A DNA stretch of 63,861 bases. Origin: Legionella sp. GTDB lineage: Bacteria > Pseudomonadota > Gammaproteobacteria > Legionellales > Legionellaceae. The notes under the pieces are model-generated. The model was not told where the DNA came from. It was given only the letters and a program-made list of their open reading frames with translations, and ran no database searches. The position numbers and the translations under genes are program-made. The stretch covers positions 1 to 63,861 of the forward strand of contig JARLJR010000016.1 in NCBI GenBank assembly GCA_031291095.1. Reading direction: 5' to 3'. Positions 47,027-55,472 of the stretch are shown in pieces. Within the stretch, counting starts at the first letter, position 1; the number at the start of each line of letters is the position of its first letter.

Positions 47027-47334
47027 AAATTTCCAAATTTGAAATAAATGTTTGCATTAATATACAGAAAGATTAGGAAATTTCGAAGGATTAACTGGAA
47101 AAAAACCGATAACAACAAAAATAAAGCCCAATGAGTTTCAATATAATCCTTATAGAATCATATGAGGCACTTATGCATTAATAATAAAAATATTGTTCTA
47201 ATTTAGGTTAATTGCCAATGTAAGAATATGCATACATTTATGAAAATAATTCAATATTTCTTAATCTGTTAATTGGTCGCCTGCACTAGGCTGTGGTAAG
47301 ATATGACATTTTGTAACCCATATCAGGTAAAAAC
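47027..47334. other. Divergent rlpA/dacA promoter region
   Basis: 308 AT-rich bases between the divergent rlpA and dacA genes. It must hold both promoters. No ORF, repeat or RNA gene seen. Near dacA, TTGTAACCCATATCAGG (about 47313-47329) provides a weak ribosome site before the ATG at 47335. Confidence 0.45.
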
Positions 47335-48576
47335 ATGACACGTGCAACGTCTTTTTTATTGACTACATTGTTTCTTATCACTTTATTCGTTCAATCAACA
47401 AATACATTTGCTGATGGTACAGATACATTGGAAAGACCAACCCCTAATGCGGATCTGGAAAGACCATCACCAACGGTAACTAATAAGCCGCTGGTTACTC
47501 CAGCAGCGCCAATACTGAACGCTAAAGCCTACATTCTCATTGATGTAAACAGTGGAAAAATTATTGCTGAGAAAAATAGCGACGAACGTTTGCCCCCTGC
47601 CAGCTTAACCAAAATGATGACGCTATATGTTGTCTCGAATGCGCTCCAACATGAGCAAATCCATTTGACTGACTTAGTTCGCGTGAGCAAAGAAGCCTGG
47701 AAAATTGGCGGCTCACGAATGTTCATTAAAGAGGGCCAACAAGTTCCCGTTGAAGACTTGCTCAAAGGAATAATCGTTGACTCAGGTAACGATGCTTGTG
47801 TGGCGATGGCAGAGCACGTTGGAGGAACTGAAAATTCATTCACAGACCTGATGAATCAGCAAGCTCAAAACCTCGGTATGAAAAACAGCCACTTTACAGA
47901 CAGTACAGGCTTACCCGATCAAAACCTTTATACCACTGCAAAAGACCTCGCTATCCTTGGTAGAGCCTTAATTGTTGACTTCCCACAATACTATGACTGG
48001 TACAAACAAAAATGGTTTACTTATAACGGAATTCGCCAACCCAACAGAAATCGTCTTTTATGGCGTGATAACCAAGTTGATGGTTTAAAAACAGGCCATA
48101 CTAATGAAGCTGGTTTTTGCCTGGTATCTTCCGCAAAACGCGATAATATGCGCCTATTAGCCGTCGTTTTAGGCGAGCCAAGTGACTCTTCACGTGCTGA
48201 TGATAGCGAAAAATTATTAAACTATGGCTTTAGATTTTTTGAAACGCATCAACTTTATAAGAATGGCCAATCAGTTACTGAACTTCCTCTTTACAAAGGA
48301 ACTACAGATAAAATATCTGTAGGTTTAAATGAAGATCAATTCATTACGATTCCTACTGGCCAATATCAACGCCTTAATGTATCAACCAAGATCCCTTCTT
48401 ATTTGGAAGCACCAATTAAAAAAGGCGATAAAGTTGGTGATTTAGTTGTACAATTTGATAATAACGTTGTGGCGACTCGCCCCGTTTATGCGTTACAAGA
48501 TATCGAGTCTGGAGGCTTCTTTTCTCGTATGAAAGACTCCATTCGCTTAACATTTAGAAGCTGGTTTGGCTCTTAA
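47335..48576 (+). CDS. dacA: D-alanyl-D-alanine carboxypeptidase (PBP5/6 type)
   Basis: 413 residues. Signal peptide (1-26). Active-site SxxK is S90-L-T-K93 in PPASLTKMMT, SGN is 150-152 in VDSGNDACV, and KTG is 252-254 in GLKTGHTNEAG. The C-terminal beta domain and an amphipathic tail (GFFSRMKDSIRLTFRSWFGS) anchor it to the inner membrane. It trims the terminal D-Ala of peptidoglycan pentapeptides. Residues 32-49 contain a short Pro-rich doublet (LERPTPNAD, LERPSPTVT) before the catalytic domain. First gene of dacA-ybeD-lipB. Confidence 0.96.
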   Translation: MTRATSFLLTTLFLITLFVQSTNTFADGTDTLERPTPNADLERPSPTVTNKPLVTPAAPILNAKAYILIDVNSGKIIAEKNSDERLPPASLTKMMTLYVVSNALQHEQIHLTDLVRVSKEAWKIGGSRMFIKEGQQVPVEDLLKGIIVDSGNDACVAMAEHVGGTENSFTDLMNQQAQNLGMKNSHFTDSTGLPDQNLYTTAKDLAILGRALIVDFPQYYDWYKQKWFTYNGIRQPNRNRLLWRDNQVDGLKTGHTNEAGFCLVSSAKRDNMRLLAVVLGEPSDSSRADDSEKLLNYGFRFFETHQLYKNGQSVTELPLYKGTTDKISVGLNEDQFITIPTGQYQRLNVSTKIPSYLEAPIKKGDKVGDLVVQFDNNVVATRPVYALQDIESGGFFSRMKDSIRLTFRSWFGS

Positions 48577-48585
48577 GGTTATAAG

Positions 48586-48849
48586 ATGACTGAAACAACA
48601 TTAATCGAATTTCCCTGCCATTTTCCTATAAAAATAATGGGGAAAAATTCCCCATTATTTCTTGAAGAAATTAGAGAAATAGTGCTAAACCATTTTCCAA
48701 CGATTGAGCAAGAGAAAATTACTCATAAGCCAAGCAAGGAAAATAATTTTTTAGCCATTACAGTAGTTGTTTATGCAGAAAATCAGGCCATGCTTGATGC
48801 ATTTTATCAAGACGTGACAAAGCATCCCGATATTAAAATGGTTCTATAA
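48586..48849 (+). CDS. ybeD: YbeD/DUF493 family protein
   Basis: 87 residues, ferredoxin-like fold expected. [15 protein letters not shown] and [33 protein letters not shown] match the YbeD family, whose C-terminus normally ends in MVL. It lies between dacA and lipB, exactly as in E. coli, and overlaps lipB by one base. The role (possibly lipoate or stress related) is not established. Confidence 0.92.
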   Translation: MTETTLIEFPCHFPIKIMGKNSPLFLEEIREIVLNHFPTIEQEKITHKPSKENNFLAITVVVYAENQAMLDAFYQDVTKHPDIKMVL

Positions 48850-49451
48850 TGCAAATACGACAGCTTGGTATTCAAAACTATAGTGATATTTGGTTACAGA
48901 TGAAAGAGTTCACGTTAAATCGTGACACCCAAACTCACGATGAACTTTGGCTGTTGGAACATCACGCTGTCTATACTCAAGGTCAGGCAGGAAAACCTGA
49001 GCACATTTTAAATCCCGCTTCCATCCCAGTTGTTCAGTCTGATCGAGGCGGGCAAGTAACCTATCATGGCCCAGGCCAGTTAGTTGCTTACGTTTTAATG
49101 GATATAAACCGAAAAAACCTAGGTGTTAGAACCTTAGTTTCTCAATTGGAGCAAATCTTAATATCTGTCCTAGGTCAATATGATATTGAAGCAAGCATTC
49201 GTTGTGGTGCTCCCGGTGTTTATGTCAAAGAACAAAAAATTGCCTCGATTGGTTTACGAGTCAAAAATGGATGTACCTATCATGGAATTGCACTGAATGT
49301 TGATATGGATTTAAAACCATTCTTAGGAATTAACCCCTGTGGATTTGCTAAAATGGAAATGACGCAAATCAGTCATTTTTATCCTAAAGTATCATTAGAA
49401 GACGTTAATCAACAATTCACGCAATATTTTCTACAACAATTTAGCCAATGA
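48849..49451 (+). CDS. lipB: Octanoyl-ACP:protein octanoyltransferase
   Basis: 200 residues. It moves octanoyl groups to lipoyl domains of AceF and related proteins as the first step of lipoate synthesis. [69 protein letters not shown] (catalytic Lys in KIASIG) and the Cys in [17 protein letters not shown] are all present. lipA is not in this window. The next gene starts seven bases later. Confidence 0.96.
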   Translation: MQIRQLGIQNYSDIWLQMKEFTLNRDTQTHDELWLLEHHAVYTQGQAGKPEHILNPASIPVVQSDRGGQVTYHGPGQLVAYVLMDINRKNLGVRTLVSQLEQILISVLGQYDIEASIRCGAPGVYVKEQKIASIGLRVKNGCTYHGIALNVDMDLKPFLGINPCGFAKMEMTQISHFYPKVSLEDVNQQFTQYFLQQFSQ

Positions 49452-49457
49452 GCCCCT

Positions 49458-51497
49458 ATGAGTTTGTTCGTAGATTATGTAGCACCACTTAAAGATTGGT
49501 TACAACACTATCCACATTGGGCTCTGCTCATTACCTTTTTAATTTCATTAGCTGAATCTTTAGCGATCATCGGCAGCATAGTTCCTGGAAGCGTTACGAT
49601 GACGGCAATAGGAATGCTCGCAGGTTCAGGAGCTATGCGTATTGATCTGACTCTAATCGCAGCAACTCTTGGGGCAGTGGCTGGCGATAGCCTAAGCTAT
49701 ACTCTAGGCTATATTTACAGTGATCGATTAACCGATATTTGGCCTTTTAAAAAATACCCCTCATGGCTCAAATACGGCAAAGATTTTTTTGAAGTGCATG
49801 GTGGCAAAAGCGTATTAATTGGTCGGTTCGTTGGTCCCTTGCGCTCAATTATTCCAGTCATTGCCGGGATAATGCATATGCCCCAATGGCGCTTTCTTAT
49901 CGCAAACTTCTTATCTGCCATTGGTTGGTCCCTGCTTTATGTAATGCCTGGAGTCGTTATTGGCGCAGCCAGTCATGAACTTTCGGTAGACTCGGCAACC
50001 CATTTATTTGTCATAATTCTCATTCTTTTGGGCGCTCTCTGGCTACTGAGCTTGATGATAAAATGGCTTGTTGTGAAATTAAGCAATTTCTTTAAAAGCA
50101 ACCTACATAGTTTTTGGCTTAACCGATTAAAACGGAAATCCCTATTCTCACCCTTATGTCGAGCAATTACACCCAAAAGTGAGAAAAATCACGACACCAC
50201 TGCTTCACTTGTTCTTATAACACTATTCTGTTTTGCTTGCTTTATTGCATTCACTGGATTAACGCTCCAGGGACAATGGCTCAATGCAATAAATGCCCCA
50301 ACCCATTTATTTATTCAAAGCTTCCATTCCTTGGTATTAGCAGCATTTTTTATTTTTTGTACTCAACTTACCTCCACATTCACCATAGTTTGTCTTTTTA
50401 TTACGAGCTGCTGCTGGTTTATTTATAGCAAGAATTATAAAGCGATAATTTATAGTAGTGGCTTAATTCTTTTCAGTGTTTTATTTGCTTTTATACTTTC
50501 TCATTTTATATATACCCCAAGACCACCAGGGTTATTAGTCCTCATGCCAGGCTCATCCTATCCAGCACCCCATATTCTCGTGGCTTCTGCTTTTTACGGG
50601 TTTATTCTATTTTACATTAATAGTATCTACTCCCCATTCACCAACACACTAAGAACTTTTGTATTTAGTATTCTTGGTTTAAGTGGCTTTGGAGCTCTTT
50701 ATTTAGGAGATTATTGGTTAACTGATGTATTAGCCTCTTATCTTGCCGGAGCAAGCATCGGTTTATTTTGCTGTTTACTTTATAGAAGACGGTCTATACA
50801 GACAATCACAATAAACAATGCGGTTTATATGATTTTGTCGCTTTTTGCATGCACCCTCTTTGGAACCATAGTTTCAACTTACTTTAATTTTCGTGCCCTT
50901 TCGTATAACCACACTCCGTATCATAAAGAATTTGTTCTCGATGAAGCAGCTTGGTGGAATCAAAAAAAAACCGCATTACCGATTTATAGACTGAATCGAA
51001 TTGGAAAAAGAATTAGCTTATTTAATATTGAATATGCTGGCGATCTCACTATCCTTGAAGAGCATCTAACCCAAGAAGGATGGACTCCTCATACCGAATC
51101 ATTCCTCTCTAATTTACTGACGTGGATAAACAGCCAACCAACTAATATTAAATTACCCTTATTAACGCAGCTATATGAAAATAAAGCGCCTTCTTTAAGC
51201 ATGGTTTATACGGATAGCAAATCTAATTTAATTTTGGAATTAAGAATTTGGGAGTCAAATTATAATTTATCCAAATCGAACAAACCCTTATGGATTGGAA
51301 GTTTACATCCGATAACTCCAATCAATAAAACTCGTAATAACCTAGGTTACACTCCCAATTTGGTTAATCCACTAGACTATCTGGCTAGTGTCCATAGCTC
51401 GTTTGATACACGAAAAATCACTCTTCCAGATGAAATGGTTAAAACAACAACGTATCCAACACAACCCTATATTATTTTAATTAGACAAAAACTGTAG
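49458..51497 (+). CDS. LssY-like DedA-PAP2-LssY_C membrane protein
   Basis: 679 residues. An N-terminal DedA domain (about 20-200: ESLAIIGSIVPGSVTMTAIG, GDSLSYTLGY, GRFVGPLRSIIPVIAGIMHMP) is followed by a PAP2-type membrane domain (about 265-440) and a C-terminal LssY_C domain (about 475-675). In the PAP2 part the family motifs are degenerate: TPRPPG lacks the upstream Lys, SYPAPH replaces PSGH-type SGH, and LGDYWLTDV has Tyr in place of the catalytic His and lacks the preceding Arg. So phosphatase activity may be lost. LssY proteins are known from the L. pneumophila lss secretion locus. Lipid transport or remodelling is likely. Confidence 0.85.
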   Translation: MSLFVDYVAPLKDWLQHYPHWALLITFLISLAESLAIIGSIVPGSVTMTAIGMLAGSGAMRIDLTLIAATLGAVAGDSLSYTLGYIYSDRLTDIWPFKKYPSWLKYGKDFFEVHGGKSVLIGRFVGPLRSIIPVIAGIMHMPQWRFLIANFLSAIGWSLLYVMPGVVIGAASHELSVDSATHLFVIILILLGALWLLSLMIKWLVVKLSNFFKSNLHSFWLNRLKRKSLFSPLCRAITPKSEKNHDTTASLVLITLFCFACFIAFTGLTLQGQWLNAINAPTHLFIQSFHSLVLAAFFIFCTQLTSTFTIVCLFITSCCWFIYSKNYKAIIYSSGLILFSVLFAFILSHFIYTPRPPGLLVLMPGSSYPAPHILVASAFYGFILFYINSIYSPFTNTLRTFVFSILGLSGFGALYLGDYWLTDVLASYLAGASIGLFCCLLYRRRSIQTITINNAVYMILSLFACTLFGTIVSTYFNFRALSYNHTPYHKEFVLDEAAWWNQKKTALPIYRLNRIGKRISLFNIEYAGDLTILEEHLTQEGWTPHTESFLSNLLTWINSQPTNIKLPLLTQLYENKAPSLSMVYTDSKSNLILELRIWESNYNLSKSNKPLWIGSLHPITPINKTRNNLGYTPNLVNPLDYLASVHSSFDTRKITLPDEMVKTTTYPTQPYIILIRQKL

Positions 51498-51530
51498 TCT
51501 GATTGCTTGCAGCCAGGCTACACCTAATGC
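51498..51530. repeat. Short CTTGCAGCCAGG hairpin repeat, copy 2
   Basis: GTAGTCTGATTGCTTGCAGC followed by CAGGCTACACC. Outer GTAG(T/C)CTG pairs with CAGGCTAC. It begins at the end of the LssY-like stop codon. Same family as 27418, 53239 and 62031. Confidence 0.6.
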
Positions 51531-51638
51531 CACACGTTATATATATTATTTCACACGAGCTCTTAATACGTCTAGCCAACAATTTAAAATCCTGATATAA
51601 CTATGTAAATCTAGGAAAAATAAGCTTTAATTTAAGAA

Positions 51639-52247
51639 ATGAACTTAATGTACACGCTGGCTCAAGTTATTCAATATTTTTTCCCATTAATTGCATTAGT
51701 GCATTTAATTATTGGAATTAAAAGAAAAGCTATTTCGTATGTTATTTCTTCTCTGTGGATTAGCCTTATTGCTGTGCTTATTCACTTCCAGTTTTCTGGA
51801 AATCAAATTTTTAGTACCTATTTTGATTATACGAATGCAGCAATTTATTCCTTTACCTTAGTGGTTCTACTGGTTGCGCTGATTCGTGTCATCATGCACT
51901 TAAGTAGTGGTCATCCAGTTTTTAATTATATTGCTACCTTTATTAATGCCTTAGTAGTAGTTGGTGCGTTCTTGGTTGTAATCAATGTATGGATTAATGC
52001 CATCTTTATTGAGGATAAAAAACCAGGGACACCGATAATGCAGGTTGCTCTATTTAATAAACCAAGTTATTGTGGTTATAAATATGTATTTTATAAAGTT
52101 ATGCCCGATGACACAGTGATGTATCTGTGTCCTAATTATTACGGATTAGTTGCTTCGGTAGGTCACTTGTCAACAAGTCCAAGTTTTGTTACAACTCAGT
52201 TACATTTGTTGTCAACAAAAGCCGCTAAATCAGAAAAAAGTAAGTAA
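51639..52247 (+). CDS. Multi-pass inner-membrane protein of unknown function
   Basis: 202 residues. Four hydrophobic segments (about 5-24, 32-50, 67-87 and 98-122) then a soluble C-terminal part with three Cys (SYCGYKYVF, MYLCPNYYG). No transporter or enzyme motif recognised. The start could be ATG 51639 (MNLMYTLA) or the ATG three codons later; neither has a strong ribosome site. Membership in an operon with the next gene is possible (60-120 bases). Confidence 0.65.
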   Translation: MNLMYTLAQVIQYFFPLIALVHLIIGIKRKAISYVISSLWISLIAVLIHFQFSGNQIFSTYFDYTNAAIYSFTLVVLLVALIRVIMHLSSGHPVFNYIATFINALVVVGAFLVVINVWINAIFIEDKKPGTPIMQVALFNKPSYCGYKYVFYKVMPDDTVMYLCPNYYGLVASVGHLSTSPSFVTTQLHLLSTKAAKSEKSK

Positions 52248-52364
52248 GGTTATTGATACCCAAGCATATTTAGGGGCTGTTAACATTCCCCGCCTGGGAG
52301 TTTTGAATTGTTCTACGGACTATTATTTGATACCATGCCTATAATTTATCATCTTAATATTTTT

Positions 52365-53072
52365 ATGAAACGTTTTATTACTTTTGCAATTATGCTGTTG
52401 AGTTTGAATAGCTTTGCGATGTCACATAAGCTTGATTGGGATCAAGCAGTCGATCGTGCAATAAAACGCTATGGCTTACGTGTTGAGCCACAATTACGGT
52501 CCTATTTTGCCAAAGCCAAGGTAAGCTATCCTCCACGCGAAATTGCGCTGCTTGCATTTAAATCAGAGCGTCGAGTAGAGCTTTGGGCAAAAAACTCCGA
52601 TCAAGATTGGACACATGTTCATAATTACCCATTAACTGGGTTTAGTGGTCGTCTTGGCCCAAAACTACGTGAAAATGATAAGCAAATTCCTGAAGGGGTT
52701 TATAAATTAGTGAATTTTAACCCATTCAGCAGCATGCATTTATCCATGATGATTAACTATCCTAATAACTTTGATAGAAAAAAAGGTTATGAAGATGGAA
52801 GAAGACAGTTAGGTAATAACATTTTTATTCATGGTAAAAGCTTATCTGTGGGGTGTTTAGCAATTGGCGACCTGGCCATTGATCAGCTATTTATTTTGGC
52901 GCGTCGTGTTGGCTTAAATAATATTCAGGTAATTATTGCCCCCAATGACTTACGTCTTGAAAAACCCTCTACATCAAATTTTGCACAACCACGTTGGTTG
53001 CCTGAATTGTATGAACATATTGCCGAATCACTCAAACCATTTGACAAGAACAAGAGCACCTACACCACTTAA
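52365..53072 (+). CDS. YafK-type L,D-transpeptidase
   Basis: About 235 residues from ATG 52365, chosen because it opens a good signal peptide (MKRFITFAIMLLSLNSFAMS); in-frame TTG 52308 and ATG 52335 have no ribosome site. L,D-transpeptidase fold (YkuD/YafK group): ALLAFKSERRVELWAKN, IPEGVYKLVNFNPFSSMHLSMMINYPN, GNNIFIHGKSLSVGCLAIGD with the catalytic His-Gly, Ser and Cys (HGKSLSVGC). E. coli YafK (DpaA/LdtF) cleaves the Braun lipoprotein-peptidoglycan link. Substrate here is inferred. Confidence 0.85.
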   Translation: MKRFITFAIMLLSLNSFAMSHKLDWDQAVDRAIKRYGLRVEPQLRSYFAKAKVSYPPREIALLAFKSERRVELWAKNSDQDWTHVHNYPLTGFSGRLGPKLRENDKQIPEGVYKLVNFNPFSSMHLSMMINYPNNFDRKKGYEDGRRQLGNNIFIHGKSLSVGCLAIGDLAIDQLFILARRVGLNNIQVIIAPNDLRLEKPSTSNFAQPRWLPELYEHIAESLKPFDKNKSTYTT

Positions 53073-53098
53073 TTCTCCGTAGCCTCAACAAAATATAG

Positions 53099-53126
53099 CC
53101 CGTATTAGACGAAATCGTAATACGGG
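53099..53126. terminator. Hairpin CCCGTATTA/TAATACGGG
   Basis: CCCGTATTA (53099-53107) pairs perfectly with TAATACGGG (53118-53126) around GACGAAATCG. It lies just after the YafK-like gene. The same palindrome, one base pair longer, is at 8494-8519, so it is a repeated terminator-like element. Confidence 0.6.
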
Positions 53127-53238
53127 ATGTTGTGGCACAAATGCCTGCCAAGCACATACACAAATCAGCCTTCGATCTCACCCCGTGCTACGCTTATACG
53201 TCTACATCCATGGGCCAGATATAATTTTTAAAATAATG

Positions 53239-53270
53239 TAGCCTGGTTGCTAGCAACCAGGTTTTCCCTA
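53239..53270. repeat. Short CCTGGTTGC hairpin repeat, copy 3
   Basis: GTAGCCTGGTTGCTAGCAAC then CAGGTTTTCCC. CCTGGTTGC pairs with GCAACCAGG around TA. It is 97 bases before the rluB stop on a convergent gap, so it can serve either gene. Confidence 0.65.
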
Positions 53271-53366
53271 AACAGAATCAAATGAGCGTTTATTGTAGGG
53301 CAGCATAAGCAGGTGTGCTATTTGATACGTAAGCAAGTGCCATTAGTTGCAAACAAGCAGATACAT

Positions 53367-54113
53367 TTAAATATTCTCTTTAGGTAACGATGCTAAGAAA
53401 TCACTTACCTCTTTAGGAGTTAACTCGGAAGTTTGCCCACGGGCCAAATATCGTGGCATAGAAATCATCCCATATCGAACACGTATTAGACGGCTTACTT
53501 CAACACCTTGAGATTCCCATAAACGACGTACTTCACGATTACGGCCTTCGGTTAGCGTCACATGGTACCATGAGTTTGCTCCTTCGCCGCCCCGAGACTC
53601 CAAGCGAGTAAATTTGGCAATGCCATCTTCAAGCTCAACGCCCTTTAATAAATTCTTTAATGCTTCAGGGCTTACTTGACCATGCACGCGCACGGCATAC
53701 TCTCGCTCTAAACCATACCGTGGATGCATCAGCTGATTTGCTAATTCACCATTATTAGTGAAAATCAGCAAACCCGATGTATTTAAATCCAAGCGACCTA
53801 CTTGTACCCAACGACCTTGTCTTAAATGAGGCAGATTATCGAACACGGTTTTTTCAAATTTAGGATCATGACGGCTTGATATTTCACCAACAGGCTTATG
53901 GTAAAGTAAAATTCGTGTATTTTGTTTCACTTTAAGTGGATTGGCAATTAACTTACCTTTTACCGTAATTTTATCCTCACCAGTTGCTGAATCACCTAAC
54001 TTTACGGGCTTTCCATTGACTTGCACCCAACCATTTTCAATCCATCGCTCCATTTCACGACGTGAACCAAGTCCCGCTTGGCTTAATATTTTTTGTAACC
54101 GTTCGCTGCTCAT
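53367..54113 (-). CDS. rluB: 23S rRNA pseudouridine-2605 synthase RluB
   Basis: 248 residues. An S4 RNA-binding domain (SSERLQKILSQAGLGSRREMERWI) is followed by the RsuA-type catalytic domain: HKPVGEISSRHDP, GRLDLNTSGLLIFTNNGELANQLMHPR (catalytic Asp in GRLDLNTSG), YHVTLTEGRNREVRRLWESQGVEVSRLIRVRYG. The GRLDLNTSG and RNREVRRL motifs with the S4 domain place it in RluB rather than RluE or RsuA; the exact position modified is inferred from the family. It overlaps scpB by four bases (ATGA) and is last in trpS-scpA-scpB-rluB. Confidence 0.93.
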   Translation of the reverse strand: MSSERLQKILSQAGLGSRREMERWIENGWVQVNGKPVKLGDSATGEDKITVKGKLIANPLKVKQNTRILLYHKPVGEISSRHDPKFEKTVFDNLPHLRQGRWVQVGRLDLNTSGLLIFTNNGELANQLMHPRYGLEREYAVRVHGQVSPEALKNLLKGVELEDGIAKFTRLESRGGEGANSWYHVTLTEGRNREVRRLWESQGVEVSRLIRVRYGMISMPRYLARGQTSELTPKEVSDFLASLPKENI

Positions 54114-54676
54114 TCAGTAGTACACTCTTCAATAGGATTATCTAGGGTTAATGTTTCCAATACTTCGGGTAAGGATGGAAGTTCATTTAAATTTTTAAGG
54201 TTAAAATAATTTAAAAATTCTCTCGTTGTTGTATAAACCGCAGGTTTACCCGCAACATCCTTATACCCTGCAATACGAATCCATTCCCGTTCTAATAATG
54301 TTTTCATAATCTGACTATTTACAGTCACACCACGTAATTCTTCGATATCAGCACGAGTTACCGGCTGCTTGTAGGCAATTATTGCTAAAGTTTCTAAAAA
54401 TGCACGTGAATATTTGGCTGGCTTTTCAATCTGCAAACGCGCAACCCAAGGACCAAATTCTTTTTTAGTTTGAATTGTATAGCCCGTAGAAACCTGAACC
54501 AGCTCAAATGCACGTGCAGCATAGTCTGCTTTTAACAGATCAATTACGCCATGCAATTGCTCCTTAGTTGGTTTTTGCCATTCCTCGAAAACCTCTAATA
54601 ATTTATCCAAAGATAAAGGCTCAGACGAACTTAATAATAAAGCTTCTACGATATTTTTTAATTCAGTTTCATCCAT
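54110..54676 (-). CDS. scpB: Condensin-like segregation protein ScpB
   Basis: About 188 residues from ATG 54676 (MDETELKNIVEALLLSSSEPLS); the longer frame to 54730 runs into scpA and is not ScpB-like. ScpB joins SMC and ScpA in chromosome segregation. Tandem winged-helix pattern: EPLSLDKLLEVF, GYTIQTKKEFGPWVARLQIEKPAKYSRAFLETLAIIAYKQPVTRADIEELRGV, LLEREWIRIAGYKDVAGKPAVYTTTREFL. Overlaps scpA by a few bases and rluB downstream. Confidence 0.93.
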   Translation of the reverse strand: MDETELKNIVEALLLSSSEPLSLDKLLEVFEEWQKPTKEQLHGVIDLLKADYAARAFELVQVSTGYTIQTKKEFGPWVARLQIEKPAKYSRAFLETLAIIAYKQPVTRADIEELRGVTVNSQIMKTLLEREWIRIAGYKDVAGKPAVYTTTREFLNYFNLKNLNELPSLPEVLETLTLDNPIEECTTE

Positions 54677-54677
54677 T

Positions 54678-55472
54678 TTATGCAGCCTGTAGATGTATCG
54701 AAGAAAATGCTTCTTGTTGCGTAATAACAATTAGCGATTGTCTGGCCAATTCAAGTATAGCTAATAAAGAAACAACCAGTCCCATGCGCCCTTCTTCTAA
54801 AGTAAATAACTGTCGAAACTCAAGCAATTTATGCTCTTGCAATTGCAACAATACTGCATTCATACGATCGCGAACCGACATTGCCTCACGTGAGATCTGA
54901 TGATGACTAATATGTTCTTCACGTTGCAATAAAGTCTTCATTGCCGCAATCAATTCAGCTAACCCAACCTCTGGATGCACCTTAATTAGTTCCATTTCTG
55001 GAGCCTCTAATTGGATTGCAAAATTATCCCGATCTTGTCTAGGTAAGCCATCCAATAACTCAGCTGCAAGTTTAATCTGCTCATAGGCTTGTAACCGGCG
55101 AACTAAAGTCATGCGCGGATCGTCATCTTCTTCCTCATCACCACTTGACGTAATCGGTAATAACATCCGCGACTTGATCTCAGCCAGCATTGCAGCCATC
55201 AGTAAATAATCAGCAGCAAGCTCCATCCGTCGGTATTCCATTAATTGAATATAATGCAAATATTGCTTTGTAATACTAACAATAGGAATATCTAAGATAT
55301 CAATATTTTGCTTACGAATAAGATATAACAGCAAATCCAACGGACCGCTGAAGGAGTCCAACAAAACCTCCAGCGCATCAGGTGGGATGAATAAATCATC
55401 TGGAATTTCAGTAAACTCTTTGCCATCAACAACAGCTTTAATTTCCTGTTTACTGGGTAATTCAACTTCCAT
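54678..55472 (-). CDS. scpA: Segregation and condensation protein ScpA
   Basis: About 264 residues from ATG 55472, which overlaps the trpS stop (TGATGG). The kleisin partner of ScpB: the N-terminal FSGPLDLLLYLIRKQNIDILDIPIVSITKQYLHYIQ segment and the MAAMLAEIKSRMLLP helix match the family. The C-terminal winged-helix (LEFRQLFTLEEGRMGLVVSLLAILELARQ) is present. The operon trpS-scpA-scpB-rluB means chromosome organisation genes are cotranscribed with a tRNA synthetase. Confidence 0.93.
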   Translation of the reverse strand: MEVELPSKQEIKAVVDGKEFTEIPDDLFIPPDALEVLLDSFSGPLDLLLYLIRKQNIDILDIPIVSITKQYLHYIQLMEYRRMELAADYLLMAAMLAEIKSRMLLPITSSGDEEEDDDPRMTLVRRLQAYEQIKLAAELLDGLPRQDRDNFAIQLEAPEMELIKVHPEVGLAELIAAMKTLLQREEHISHHQISREAMSVRDRMNAVLLQLQEHKLLEFRQLFTLEEGRMGLVVSLLAILELARQSLIVITQQEAFSSIHLQAA

